Assembly (NCBI GenBank): GCA_050329415.1
Contig: JBHJOS010000109.1
Span: forward strand, 1 to 64,000
Direction: 5' to 3'
Source: JANNOG01 sp050329415
GTDB taxonomy: Bacteria > Actinomycetota > Actinomycetes > Actinomycetales > JBBAYJ01
Length of the DNA stretch: 64,000 nt
Shown here piece by piece: positions 1-7,930 of this stretch. Within the stretch, counting starts at the first letter, position 1, and every line of letters begins with the position of its first letter. Both the position numbers and the translations under genes were made by a program. Below the pieces are notes generated by a model that searched no databases, had not been told where the DNA came from, and saw only the letters and a list, made by a program, of their open reading frames with translations.

Positions 1-88
1 CCCGGAACATGGCGGCGACCTCGGCGGGGGTCAGCAGCTCGTCGCTGTGCGCCTGGTCGCTGCCGGCGTGGATGTCGCGCGTCGTCAT
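1..88 (-). CDS. bldC: BldC-type MerR-family DNA-binding regulator (N-terminal part; gene runs off the window)
   Basis: Only the first 29 codons are present. The translation from the ATG at 88 contains ELLTPAEVAAMFR, the start of the winged helix-turn-helix of BldC, a small (about 70 aa) developmental regulator in Streptomyces with close homologues across actinobacteria. BldC binds direct repeats as head-to-tail oligomers and represses sporulation genes in Streptomyces; the role in this organism is unknown. A GAGAGGA stretch about 10 nt upstream could serve as ribosome binding site. The gene is divergent from the DUF3073 gene. The rest of the protein, including the recognition helix, lies outside the window, so the assignment rests on the N-terminus only. 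Confidence 0.82.
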   Translation of the reverse strand, partial: MTTRDIHAGSDQAHSDELLTPAEVAAMFR

Positions 89-439
89 GATGGGCAAGGG
101 TCCTCTCGCACTCTCTCGGGGGTTCCGGGCGGCGCTGTGCCTGGTGCCCGATCTCGGGTGTAAGCATCGCTTCGCCCTGCGTGAGCAGGGAACCGTCGTG
201 CGGACGGTTCGCCGGTGTCGACCAGGGGAGGGGGTATCGTCCGATCGGAGGATGTCCGGCATCAGCGACCTTGGGGACGAAACGGACACCCTCCGTCACT
301 CTCGGAGGGCGACCCGCGCGGGGGCCGGATGGGGGAACCGGGCGCGAGGATGTACCGTTGTCGCCACGAGGACCGGATGAGCTTCCGGGGCCGGGCCGAC
401 GAGGGCCGGCCCCGCATCGACGTTGAGGGGGTCGACGCC
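89..439. promoter_or_regulatory. Divergent intergenic region between bldC-like gene and DUF3073 gene
   Basis: This 351-bp stretch has no convincing gene. It must hold the promoters of the two divergent genes. Visible structure: a short inverted repeat ACCGTC/GACGGT near 191-207, a hairpin CCCTCCG (289-295) / CGGAGGG (303-309) with a 7-nt loop, and possible -10 elements TATCGT near 235 and TGTACC near 350. The hairpin would lie in the untranslated leader of the DUF3073 transcript if the upstream promoter is used. No known riboswitch pattern is recognised. Confidence 0.4.
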
Positions 440-652
440 ATGGGGCGCGGCCGTCAGAAGGCCAAGCAGACGAAGGTCGCGCGGCAGCTGAAGTATTTCA
501 GCCCCGAGACCGACTACCAGGCCTTGGAGCGAGAACTCCACGGGTCGTCCGGCCATGCCGACGACCGCACTGACGGGTACGGCGACGACCTCACCGACGA
601 GGTCGACGACTGGGTACCTCAGGACGACGCGCAGGAGGACGCGCGCCGCTGA
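440..652 (+). CDS. DUF3073 domain-containing small acidic protein
   Basis: A 70-aa protein beginning MGRGRQKAKQTKVARQLKYF, the signature N-terminus of DUF3073. The N-terminal 20 residues are very basic and the C-terminal half is very acidic (Asp-rich), which suggests a soluble, partly disordered protein. Function is unknown. The ATG at 440 was chosen because the family starts exactly there and a GAGGGGG ribosome binding site lies about 7 nt upstream. The convergent position next to purM is conserved; the Mycobacterium tuberculosis counterparts are Rv0810c beside purM. The stop codon is inside a hairpin shared with the end of purM. Confidence 0.85.
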   Translation: MGRGRQKAKQTKVARQLKYFSPETDYQALERELHGSSGHADDRTDGYGDDLTDEVDDWVPQDDAQEDARR

Positions 653-668
653 GGTCCTGCCTCAGCGG
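646..668. terminator. Bidirectional hairpin covering both stop codons of DUF3073 gene and purM
   Basis: The arms CCGCTGAGG (646-654) and CCTCAGCGG (660-668) pair perfectly over 9 bp around a TCCTG loop. The TGA of the DUF3073 gene (650-652) is in the left arm and the TGA of purM (664-662, minus strand) is in the right arm. There is no U-tract, as is usual for actinobacterial terminators. Confidence 0.6.
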
Positions 669-1768
669 TGGTCTCCCACCAGCCTGGCCGACCCTCCGCT
701 GACGCCCTTGGTCCTCGACACCGCCCCGGCGGGCGGTGTGGCAGCGCGACCCACCGTCCCGCACTCCCATGTCGGCACACCGGCGGTCGTCAGCGCGGCG
801 GCGACGTCGGCGACGTCGGTTGCCGCGACGACGGCCACCATGCCCACGCCCTGGTTCCAGGTGCCCTCCCGCTCGGCCCGGGGGATGGCGCCGGCCTCGC
901 CGAGCACGTCGAAGACGACCGGCGGGCGCCAGGTGGAACGCTCGACGTCCGCATGGTGTCCGGCGGGCAGGACCCGGGCGAGGTTGGCGGCGAGGCCGCC
1001 GCCGGTGACATGGGCCAGTGCGTGCACTGCACCCGGGAACGCCGAGAGGGCGTCGAGCAGGGCTGCGGCGTAGACGCGCGTCGGTTCGAGGAGCTCCTCG
1101 CCGACCGGGCGGTCGAGCCCGGTGACCCGCTCGTCGAGTGCCCAGCCCCGCCGGGCCACCACCGCCCGGGCGAGACTGAGGCCGTTGGCGTGGATGCCGG
1201 ACGATGCCATCGCCACGCACACGTCGCCGGGTCGCACCCGGTCGGGCCCGAGGATCTCGTCGGCCTCGACCACCCCGGTCGCCGCCCCGGCCAGGTCGTA
1301 GGCATCCGGCGGCAGCAGCCCCGGATGTTCGGCGGTCTCGCCAGCGACCAGGGCGCACCGCGCCCGCCGGCACCCCTCGGCGACCCCGCTCACGATCGCC
1401 GCCACCCGCTCCGGCACGACTGCCCCGACGACGAGGTAGTCGGTGAGGAACAGCGGCCGGGCCCCGCACGCCACGAGGTCGTCGACGACCATGGCGACGA
1501 GGTCGATCCCCACCGTGCCGTGGCGGTCCATCGCCTGGGCCACCGCCACCTTCGTGCCGACCCCGTCGGTGGACGTGGCGAGGACGGGTCGGCGCATCCC
1601 GGCCAGCAGTGACGCATCGACGAGACCGGCGAAACCACCGCCCCCGGCGAGCACCGCCGCCGGCCCCGACCCATGTGTCGACCGCACCCGCTCGGCCATC
1701 AGCTCCACGGCCCGGTCCCCCGCGGCGACGTCCACGCCGGCTGCGGCGTAGGTCAGGCCCTCGCTCAC
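662..1768 (-). CDS. purM: Phosphoribosylformylglycinamidine cyclo-ligase (AIR synthetase)
   Basis: A 368-aa protein of usual family length. It converts FGAM plus ATP to AIR, the fifth step of purine synthesis, as a cytoplasmic dimer. The translation shows the N-terminal YAAAGVDVAAG, the ATP-binding LATSTDGVGTK, GIDLVAMVVDD, GETAEHPGLL and the C-terminal HVTGGGLAANL and NQGVGM, all standard PurM motifs. The GTG at 1768 was chosen because VSEGLTYAAAGVD matches family N-termini and because it overlaps the purF stop in a GTGA tetranucleotide, indicating translational coupling with purF. The gene ends in a bidirectional hairpin. Confidence 0.95.
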   Translation of the reverse strand: MSEGLTYAAAGVDVAAGDRAVELMAERVRSTHGSGPAAVLAGGGGFAGLVDASLLAGMRRPVLATSTDGVGTKVAVAQAMDRHGTVGIDLVAMVVDDLVACGARPLFLTDYLVVGAVVPERVAAIVSGVAEGCRRARCALVAGETAEHPGLLPPDAYDLAGAATGVVEADEILGPDRVRPGDVCVAMASSGIHANGLSLARAVVARRGWALDERVTGLDRPVGEELLEPTRVYAAALLDALSAFPGAVHALAHVTGGGLAANLARVLPAGHHADVERSTWRPPVVFDVLGEAGAIPRAEREGTWNQGVGMVAVVAATDVADVAAALTTAGVPTWECGTVGRAATPPAGAVSRTKGVSGGSARLVGDHR

Positions 1769-3261
1769 CCCACCACCGCCGGCACCGGCAACGACGTCTG
1801 GCCCGGCACCTCGGCCGGCGTCTCGATCGGGTACTTCCCGGTGAAGCACGCGGTGCACAGCCGATCGGCCGGCCGGTGGGTGGCCGCGACCATGTCGTCC
1901 AGTGACAGGTGGCCGAGGGAGTCGGCACCGACGAGGTCGGCGACGTCGGCGACCGTCCGCCCGGTCGCGGCCAGTTCGGCGCGGGTGGCGAAGTCGACGC
2001 CGTAGTAGCAGGGCCACGCCACCGGAGGCGACGAGATCCGGATGTGCACCTCGGCCGCCCCTGCCTCCCGCAGCATCCGCACCAACGCCCGCTGGGTGTT
2101 GCCACGAACGATGGTGTCGTCGACCACGACCAGGCGCTTTCCCGCGATGACCTCCCGCAGGGGGTTCAGCTTGAGCCGGATCCCGAGCTGGCGCAGGGTC
2201 TGGGAGGGCTGGATGAAGGTCCGGCCCACGTAGGCGTTCTTGACGACGCCGTGGCCGTAGGGGATGCCGGACCGCTCCGCGTACCCGATGGCGGCGGGTG
2301 TGCCGGAGTCGGGCACCGGCATCACGAGGTCGGCGCTCGCGGGGTGCGCCTGCGCCAGCCGCCGTCCCATCTCGACCCGGGCCTCGTGCACGACCCGGCC
2401 GTCGAGTGTCGTGTCGGGCCGCGCCAGGTACACGTACTCGAACACGCAGCCAGCGGGCTCGGGGTCGGCGAACCGGGAGGAGCGCGGGCCGGCGCCGTCG
2501 ATCGCGACCAGCTCGCCGGGTTCGATGTCGCGGACGTGCCGGGCCCCCACGATGTCGAGCGCCGCGGTCTCGCTGGCCACCACCCAGCCCCCGGCGGGAC
2601 CGGTGAGGCGCCCGAGGACGAGGGGCCGCACCCCGTGCCGGTCCCGGGCCGCATAGAGGGTGTCCTCGTCGGCGAGCACGAGCGAGAACGCCCCGCGCAG
2701 CCGGGCGAGCACGTCGCGCAGGGTCGCCTCCAGCCCGTCCCGGCCGACCGCGCCCAGCAGCCCGGTGAGGACCGCGGTGTCGCTGCTGCCCGCGCGGTGG
2801 CCGTCGCCGCGACGCAGCCGGTCACCGGTGCGGCCGTGCAGCAGCCGGTCGAGCTCGTCCCGCAGCTCGGCGGTGTTGGTGAGGTTGCCGTTGTGGGCGA
2901 CGGCGACCGTGCCGTGGGCCGTCGCACCCAGCGTGGGCTGCGCGTTGTGCCAGGTGCTGCTGCCGGTCGTCGAGTAGCGGGTGTGTCCGACGGCCACGTG
3001 CCCGCGCAGCGGGGCGAGCGCTGCCTCGTCGAAGACCTGGGACACCAGCCCCATGTCCTTGAACACGAGGATCTGGCGGCCGTCGCCCACGGCGATGCCC
3101 GCGGACTCCTGGCCGCGATGCTGCAGCGCGTAGAGCCCGAAGTAGGTGAGGGTGGCGACGTCCTCGCCGGGCGCGTGGACGCCGAAGACGCCGCACTGGT
3201 CCTGCGGGTTCGCAACGTCGGGGAGCAGATCGTGGCCGAGGCGGCCGTCGGCGCGGGGCAC
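1765..3261 (-). CDS. purF: Amidophosphoribosyltransferase
   Basis: A 498-aa protein for the first committed step: PRPP plus glutamine gives 5-phosphoribosylamine. The nucleophile Cys follows a short propeptide (QDQCGVFGV, Cys near residue 23), so self-processing is expected as in other PurF enzymes. Ntn-hydrolase residues LQHRGQESAG and the PRPP-binding motif VVVDDTIVRGNT are present. The C-terminus has CTACFTGKYPIETP, typical of actinobacterial PurF, and four Cys suitable for the Fe-S cluster of this subclass are likely. The start is a GTG at 3261. It is the first gene of a coupled purF-purM operon. Confidence 0.96.
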   Translation of the reverse strand: MPRADGRLGHDLLPDVANPQDQCGVFGVHAPGEDVATLTYFGLYALQHRGQESAGIAVGDGRQILVFKDMGLVSQVFDEAALAPLRGHVAVGHTRYSTTGSSTWHNAQPTLGATAHGTVAVAHNGNLTNTAELRDELDRLLHGRTGDRLRRGDGHRAGSSDTAVLTGLLGAVGRDGLEATLRDVLARLRGAFSLVLADEDTLYAARDRHGVRPLVLGRLTGPAGGWVVASETAALDIVGARHVRDIEPGELVAIDGAGPRSSRFADPEPAGCVFEYVYLARPDTTLDGRVVHEARVEMGRRLAQAHPASADLVMPVPDSGTPAAIGYAERSGIPYGHGVVKNAYVGRTFIQPSQTLRQLGIRLKLNPLREVIAGKRLVVVDDTIVRGNTQRALVRMLREAGAAEVHIRISSPPVAWPCYYGVDFATRAELAATGRTVADVADLVGADSLGHLSLDDMVAATHRPADRLCTACFTGKYPIETPAEVPGQTSLPVPAVVG

Positions 3262-3279
3262 CGGCCCAGTGTCCCCCGT

Positions 3280-3534
3280 TCAGCGCCCGCGCGTGGTGCG
3301 ACCGCGGTGCCTGTGCGCCTGAACGGTCTCGACGACCACCCCGGCCGTTCCGCCGAGGACGGCCCCGATCAGCCCGAGCAGCGCGGCCAGGTACCCGAGG
3401 GCGGCCAGCGGCGGGTACCGGGGGTCCTGGGTGCCGACCGCCCACACGATCACGGCCACGATCACGCCGACCGCCAGACCGGTGAGGACGAAGCCCCGGT
3501 AGCGGACGGGGCGGGGGGGCCGGGGCGGTGTCAC
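3280..3534 (-). CDS. Small two-helix membrane protein upstream of purF
   Basis: An 84-aa protein with two predicted membrane segments: residues about 14-34 (FVLTGLAVGVIVAVIVWAVG) and about 43-70 (ALGYLAALLGLIGAVLGGTA). The tail is short and basic, ending HRHRGRTTRGR. It lies 18 bp upstream of purF on the same strand, so it may be co-transcribed. Small membrane proteins in this position are common in actinobacteria, but no function is known to me. The short length and simple composition limit certainty. Confidence 0.6.
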   Translation of the reverse strand: MTPPRPPRPVRYRGFVLTGLAVGVIVAVIVWAVGTQDPRYPPLAALGYLAALLGLIGAVLGGTAGVVVETVQAHRHRGRTTRGR

Positions 3535-3633
3535 GGCCCGACGGTAGCCCGCCCGTCACCCGCCTCGTGGCCCGTGCCGTCGGCTGTGCCGTGCCCGTGC
3601 CGGCCCCGGGCGTCCGGGGTCCACAATGCCGCC

Positions 3634-3993
3634 GTGGTCCCTCGGCGCATCCCAGCGGCTGACGGCCAGGCAGCCGTCGCGGCCTGGGCCCGCGGGGGAG
3701 CCGAGCGGCGGGCGGTGGCGACCGCGGTGCGGTGGACGCTGCAGCGGCTCGCCGATGCGGCCCCGGGCCGGACCGTCGAGGTCCGGGTCCCGCCGCACGG
3801 GGTCACGCAGTGCGTCGAGGGCCCCCGGCACACCCGGGGGACGCCCCCCAACGTCGTCGAGACCGACCCGGACACCTGGCTGTCGCTGGCCACGGGACAG
3901 TTGGCCTGGTCGGAGGCGGTGGCGTCGGGTGCCGTCCGGGCCAGCGGCACCCGCGCCGACCTCGCCGGGCTGCTGCCACCCACGTCCGGGTGA
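3634..3993 (+). CDS. Sterol carrier family protein (SCP2-like)
   Basis: A 119-aa protein beginning VVPRRIPAADG. It has the conserved TVEVRVPPHGVTQC and a C-terminal TDPDTWLSLATGQLAW followed by VASGAVRASGTRADL, the SCP2-type lipid-binding core found in mycobacterial homologues near purF (Rv0807 is the likely M. tuberculosis counterpart). These proteins are small soluble lipid carriers or modulators; the ligand here is unknown. The GTG at 3634 was chosen because a CACAAT -10-like element lies exactly 6 nt upstream, the spacing expected for a leaderless mRNA, and because no Shine-Dalgarno sequence is visible. It is convergent with the acetyltransferase gene. Confidence 0.8.
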   Translation: MVPRRIPAADGQAAVAAWARGGAERRAVATAVRWTLQRLADAAPGRTVEVRVPPHGVTQCVEGPRHTRGTPPNVVETDPDTWLSLATGQLAWSEAVASGAVRASGTRADLAGLLPPTSG

Positions 3994-4057
3994 GCCTCGC
4001 CGAGCGAGGAAGAGCGAATGATCCACCACCACGAGCTGTCATGCCCGCCGCAATCCT

Positions 4058-4198
4058 CCTTGATCGTCGACTTATCGATGATCAAGGCGGGAAGATCGTC
4101 GATAAGTCGACGATCAGCGGCCCCCGGTCCGCATGTCCCCCTCAGATCATCGATTTATCGACGATCACCAGGGCTTGATCGTCGATAAATCGGCGATC
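4058..4198. repeat. Array of four 22-bp imperfect palindromes in two matching pairs
   Basis: Four copies of a palindromic 22-mer with core TCGAYTTATCGA flanked by GATC at both ends lie at 4062-4083, 4094-4115, 4145-4166 and 4177-4198. Copies 1 and 3 have one orientation, copies 2 and 4 the other. Within each pair the starts are exactly 32 bp apart (a 10-bp spacer); the two pairs are offset by 83 bp. Copy 1 extends to a nearly perfect 30-bp palindrome (4058-4087). Base composition is far more AT-rich than the surroundings. The array fills the space between convergent genes. It could be a multi-site operator, a nucleoid-associated protein site, a folded terminator or a small mobile palindrome; none of these can be chosen from sequence alone. 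Confidence 0.9.
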
Positions 4199-4208
4199 GT
4201 CTTCAGGA

Positions 4209-4568
4209 TCAGGTGAGGTGGGGCTCGAAGTCGACGTGCAGCCACTCGCAGCCCGCCTGCTCGACCTCGTGCACCAGCCGCCCGACGAGGAGGGAGCCGA
4301 CGCCGCGACGCCGCTGCGCCGGGTCGACGACCGGGTCCAGCAGGAAGGCGTGCCGACCGCCGTCCCAGCACGCGTGGACGAAGCCGACCAGGTCGCCGCC
4401 ATGGAATGCGCCGACCCAGGACACGCTGTGCCGGTCGAGCCGGGACCGCCACGGCTGCACCTCGACCCGGTGCGGCGTCGCCGGGTGCGCAAATGCCCGC
4501 GCGTGCAGGTCCGAGAGCTCGGCGTCGTCGACGGGGAATCGCGTGCGGAGGTCGACCCGGCTCGTCAT
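4209..4568 (-). CDS. GNAT-family N-acetyltransferase, apparently truncated at the C-terminus
   Basis: A 119-aa protein. The acetyl-CoA binding motif A is clear: VVDPAQRRRGVGSLLVGRLV. Upstream is VSWVGAFHGGDLVGFVHACW. The sequence ends CEWLHVDFEPHLT and stops. In members of this family that I recall, that segment is followed by about 18-20 residues (a Phe-Tyr...Gly-Phe element forming the last strand). Here the stop lies 10 bp from the first palindromic repeat, so the missing end coincides with the repeat array. The substrate is unknown; the neighbour of purL in mycobacteria is also a GNAT protein (Rv0802c). Activity may be lost or altered. Confidence 0.75.
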   Translation of the reverse strand: MTSRVDLRTRFPVDDAELSDLHARAFAHPATPHRVEVQPWRSRLDRHSVSWVGAFHGGDLVGFVHACWDGGRHAFLLDPVVDPAQRRRGVGSLLVGRLVHEVEQAGCEWLHVDFEPHLT

Positions 4569-4619
4569 GGCTCGGAATCGTGGCAGGCAGGCGGTGCCCG
4601 GCCGGGCGGCCGCGGGACC

Positions 4620-6962
4620 TCAGCCGTAGCGGCGCTGCAGCGTGCCCTCGTGGGCGGCCCGGAGCTCCGCCAGGCTCATCACGCCGACCCCGGCGACGTC
4701 GAGCGCCGGCTCGCCCGACTCTCCCCCGGAGTCGTCAGTGACGCCGACGCGGGTGTGGGGGATCCGGCGCGCGGTCATGACGTCGGTGAAGCGAACCTCC
4801 TCGCTGCGCGGGACGGCCACGAGCACGCGGCCGGGGGACTCCGACACCAGCACCGTGAGGAGGTCGAGCGCCGGGGTCGCGTCCCCTGCGGTGGCGCAGA
4901 CCTCCGCCAGCCACACCCGCGCCCCGACCCCGAGCCGCAGGCAGCCCTCGGTGAGCGCGGCCAGGAGCCCGCCCTCGGCAAGGTCCCGGACCGCGTCCAC
5001 CAGGCCGTCACGCAGGCACGCCCGCAGCGCCCCGGCCAGGGCTCGCTCGGCGTCGAGGTCCGGGGCCGCCGGCAGCCCGCCCAGATGGGCGTGCTCCTCC
5101 CAGGCCCAGGCCGACCCGGCGAGGTCCGCCAGCGTCGACCCGAGCAGGTACAGCGCCCGGCCGGCCCGGGACCACCCGGACGGCACGGCGAGGCCGACGT
5201 CCTCGAGGACCCCGAGCACCCCCACCATCGCGGTGGGGTGGATCGCCCGGTCGCCGGTGGCGTTGTAGAGGCTCACGTTGCCGCCGGTCACGGGCACCCC
5301 GAGGCTCGCCGAGGCGTCCGCCAGTCCCCGGACCAGCTCGGCGAACATCCACATGGCGCCGGGCTCCTCCGGTGAGCCGGCGTTGAGGCCGTCGGTCATC
5401 GCGACCGGCTCGGCACCGGTGCAGCCGACCGCCCGGTAGGCCTCGGCGAGCGCAAGCTGCGCCCCCCGGCAGGGGTCGAGCGCGGCCAGTCGCGCCGGGC
5501 CGCGCAGGGCGACGGCGATGCCCCGGCCGGTGCCCTCGTCGACGCGCACGACGCCGGCCCGGTCCGGCCGGGCGCCCGCGGTGTTGCCGAGCACGTACCG
5601 GTCGTACTGGTCCGTCACCCACGCCCGGGAACACAGGCTCGGGCTCGCGACCAGGCGCAACCAGAGATCGCGCAGCTCCCCCGGGTCCTCGGGACGGGGC
5701 AGCCGGACGGGGTCGTCGGCCTGGACGGTGTCGAGGTGCGCGGGCCGGTCGTACGGCCGCCGGTAAATCGGTCCCTCGGCGACCGTCGCCGGTGGCACGT
5801 CCAGGATGCGGCGGCCGCGGTGGTCGATGACGAGCCGGTCCCCCGCGGTGAGCTCGCCGAGAACGGCGGCCTCCACCTCCCAGCGGGCGGCCGTGGCGAG
5901 CACGCGGTCGAGGTCTCCCGGGCGGACGACGAGCATCATCCGCTCCTGCGACTCGCTCATGAGGATCTCCTCGGGAGCGAGCGTCGGGTCGCGCAGCGGC
6001 ACCCGGTCCAGGTGCAGGTGCATGCCGGTGCCGCCGGCGGCGGCGAGCTCGCTGGTGGCGCACGACAGCCCCGCCCCGCCGAGGTCCTGTACCGCGACGA
6101 CGAGACCGGCGGCGAACAGCTCCCGGCAGCACTCGATCAGCAGCTTCTCGGCGAACGGGTCACCGACCTGGACCGACGGGCGCTTGGCCGGGCTGCCGCC
6201 CGCGCCGAAGGTCTCGCTGGCGAGGATGCTCACCCCGCCGATCCCGTCGCCGCCGGTACGGGCGCCGAGCAGCACGACTGCGTTGCCGACGCCGGTGGCC
6301 CGGTTGGTCTGCAGGTCGTCGTGGCGGAGCACACCGACGCACAGCGCGTTGACCAGCGGGTTGCCCTGGTAACAGGGGTCGAAGCCGACCTCGCCGCCGA
6401 CGTTCGGCAGGCCCAGGCAGTTGGCGTACCCGCCGATCCCCGCGATCACCCCGTGGACCACCCGGGCGGTGTCGGGGTGGTCCACGGCCCCGAAACGCAG
6501 TGAGTCCATGACGGCGACCGGCCGGGCCCCCATCGCGAGGATGTCGCGGACGATGCCGCCGACCCCGGTGGCAGCGCCCTGGTAGGGCTCGACGTAGCTG
6601 GGGTGGTTGTGGCTCTCGACCTTGAAGGTGGCCGCCCAGCCGTCCCCGATGTCGACGACGCCGGCCTGCTCGCCGATGCCGGCGAGCAGTCGGGCACGCA
6701 TGGCGTCGGTGGTCGCCTCGCCGAACCGGCGCAGGTGGACCCGGCTGGACTTGTACGAGCAGTGCTCGGACCACATCACGGAGTAGACGGCGAGCTCCGC
6801 CGACGTCGGCCGGCGCCCGAGATGCTCCCGGATGCGGGCGTACTCGTCGTCCTTGAGCCCGAGGGCTGCGTACGGCTGGTCGACGTCCGGGGTGGCGACG
6901 GCGGCATCGACGGTGTCGATGCCCCGGTCGAGCGTGGCGCCCCGCTCGCTGGTCGCGGTCAT
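4620..6962 (-). CDS. purL: Phosphoribosylformylglycinamidine synthase, large subunit (small-type PurL)
   Basis: A 780-aa protein of the small PurL type that works with PurS and PurQ, both encoded at 10.9-11.8 kb. It converts FGAR to FGAM using ATP and ammonia passed from PurQ. Motifs seen: MWSEHCSYKSSR, KVESHNHPSYVEPYQGAATG, GGIVRDILAMGARP, QDLGGAGLSCATSE, and a C-terminal VTGGNVSLYN. The ATG at 6962 was chosen over an upstream in-frame codon because MTATSERGATLD lies at the start of the conserved region and a TACCGT -10-like element is 8 nt upstream, suggesting a nearly leaderless transcript. It is separated from purS/purQ by about 4 kb of unrelated genes. Confidence 0.95.
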   Translation of the reverse strand: MTATSERGATLDRGIDTVDAAVATPDVDQPYAALGLKDDEYARIREHLGRRPTSAELAVYSVMWSEHCSYKSSRVHLRRFGEATTDAMRARLLAGIGEQAGVVDIGDGWAATFKVESHNHPSYVEPYQGAATGVGGIVRDILAMGARPVAVMDSLRFGAVDHPDTARVVHGVIAGIGGYANCLGLPNVGGEVGFDPCYQGNPLVNALCVGVLRHDDLQTNRATGVGNAVVLLGARTGGDGIGGVSILASETFGAGGSPAKRPSVQVGDPFAEKLLIECCRELFAAGLVVAVQDLGGAGLSCATSELAAAGGTGMHLHLDRVPLRDPTLAPEEILMSESQERMMLVVRPGDLDRVLATAARWEVEAAVLGELTAGDRLVIDHRGRRILDVPPATVAEGPIYRRPYDRPAHLDTVQADDPVRLPRPEDPGELRDLWLRLVASPSLCSRAWVTDQYDRYVLGNTAGARPDRAGVVRVDEGTGRGIAVALRGPARLAALDPCRGAQLALAEAYRAVGCTGAEPVAMTDGLNAGSPEEPGAMWMFAELVRGLADASASLGVPVTGGNVSLYNATGDRAIHPTAMVGVLGVLEDVGLAVPSGWSRAGRALYLLGSTLADLAGSAWAWEEHAHLGGLPAAPDLDAERALAGALRACLRDGLVDAVRDLAEGGLLAALTEGCLRLGVGARVWLAEVCATAGDATPALDLLTVLVSESPGRVLVAVPRSEEVRFTDVMTARRIPHTRVGVTDDSGGESGEPALDVAGVGVMSLAELRAAHEGTLQRRYG

Positions 6963-7039
6963 CGACCCCGACGGTAGTCCAGCACCGGACGGGACGAGGG
7001 GCTGTCGCAAGGCGACGGGCCGGGCCGAACCGGCCGTCG

Positions 7040-7774
7040 TCAGGGGCGGCTGCCCTCCGCCACGGCCGTCGCGACGGCGGCGAGCGCCTCCACCACGCGC
7101 CGCTCCTCCGGCCCCCGCACGACGATCTCCACCTCGAAGCGGCCGTCGCGCCGCCGGGGGTAGCTGCCGATCGACACGTCGGCGAAGGTGCGGGCGACCT
7201 CGGCGAGCGCGCCCGCGAAGAACGCCTCCCCACGTCCGACGGTCAGGCTCCGGGACACCATCGGCCTCCCGTGCGGGAGGAGCGGCAGCACGGCCTCCAC
7301 CATTGACTCGAAGATCGACGGCACGCCGGCCATGACATGGACGTTGCCGATCGTGAAGCCGGGCGCGGCGGACACCACGTTGGGGATGAGGACGGCTCCC
7401 TCGGGGATGCGCGCCATCCGCAGCAGGCCATCGGTCACCTCGACGCCCCGGCGCTGCGCGAGGTCGGCCAGCAGCGCGCGCGCGTCGTCGCGCACCCCGA
7501 TGCCGACCCCGAAGGCCGCCGCGACGCTGTCCGCCGTGATGTCGTCGTGCGTCGGGCCGATCCCGCCGGACGTCATGACCACGTCGTCGCGGTGTCGCAG
7601 GGCGTCCAGGGCTTCGACGATCGCCGTCCGGTCGTCGCGGACGACCCGGACCTCGACCAGATCGACCCCGATCCCGACGAGGGCTTGGGCCAGCACCTGG
7701 ACGTTCGCCTCGCGGGTCCGGCCGGAGAGGATCTCGTCACCGATGACGAGGAAGGACGCGGTCGGGTTCGGCAC
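7040..7774 (-). CDS. CinA-like molybdopterin-binding-domain protein (COG1058)
   Basis: A 244-aa protein with the MoaB/CinA N-terminal fold: FLVIGDEILSGRTREANV at the start, TSGGIGPTHDDITADSV in the middle (the GGxGPTxDD motif), and VMAGVPSIFESM. It corresponds to the competence/damage-inducible protein A domain without the C-terminal nicotinamide-nucleotide amidohydrolase domain. Homologues bind nucleotides or act on FAD/ADP-ribose; the substrate here is not certain. The GTG at 7774 has TAGGCT exactly 6 nt upstream and no Shine-Dalgarno sequence, so it is probably leaderless. Confidence 0.88.
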   Translation of the reverse strand: MPNPTASFLVIGDEILSGRTREANVQVLAQALVGIGVDLVEVRVVRDDRTAIVEALDALRHRDDVVMTSGGIGPTHDDITADSVAAAFGVGIGVRDDARALLADLAQRRGVEVTDGLLRMARIPEGAVLIPNVVSAAPGFTIGNVHVMAGVPSIFESMVEAVLPLLPHGRPMVSRSLTVGRGEAFFAGALAEVARTFADVSIGSYPRRRDGRFEVEIVVRGPEERRVVEALAAVATAVAEGSRP

Positions 7775-7930
7775 CCGCCGAGCCTAGGCCCGACCCAGCG
7801 AGTGCCCTGGTGAGTGCCCCGACGACGACCCGCGGAAAGTCTCCTGGGAAAAGTGTCAGGACCCCGTGAGCGGCGCGTCCCCCCTGTCGACCCCGGCACG
7901 CGGCCGGGGCGCTCACGGAGGAGACCTACC

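Noticed and set aside
1909..3993. 694-codon open frame on the plus strand opposite purF
   Set aside because: Only the last 119 codons (3634-3993) look like a real protein, the sterol carrier family member; the rest mirrors purF.
4058..4198. CRISPR array
   Set aside because: The repeats are palindromic and alternate in orientation with 10-bp and 29-bp spacers; there are no cas genes.
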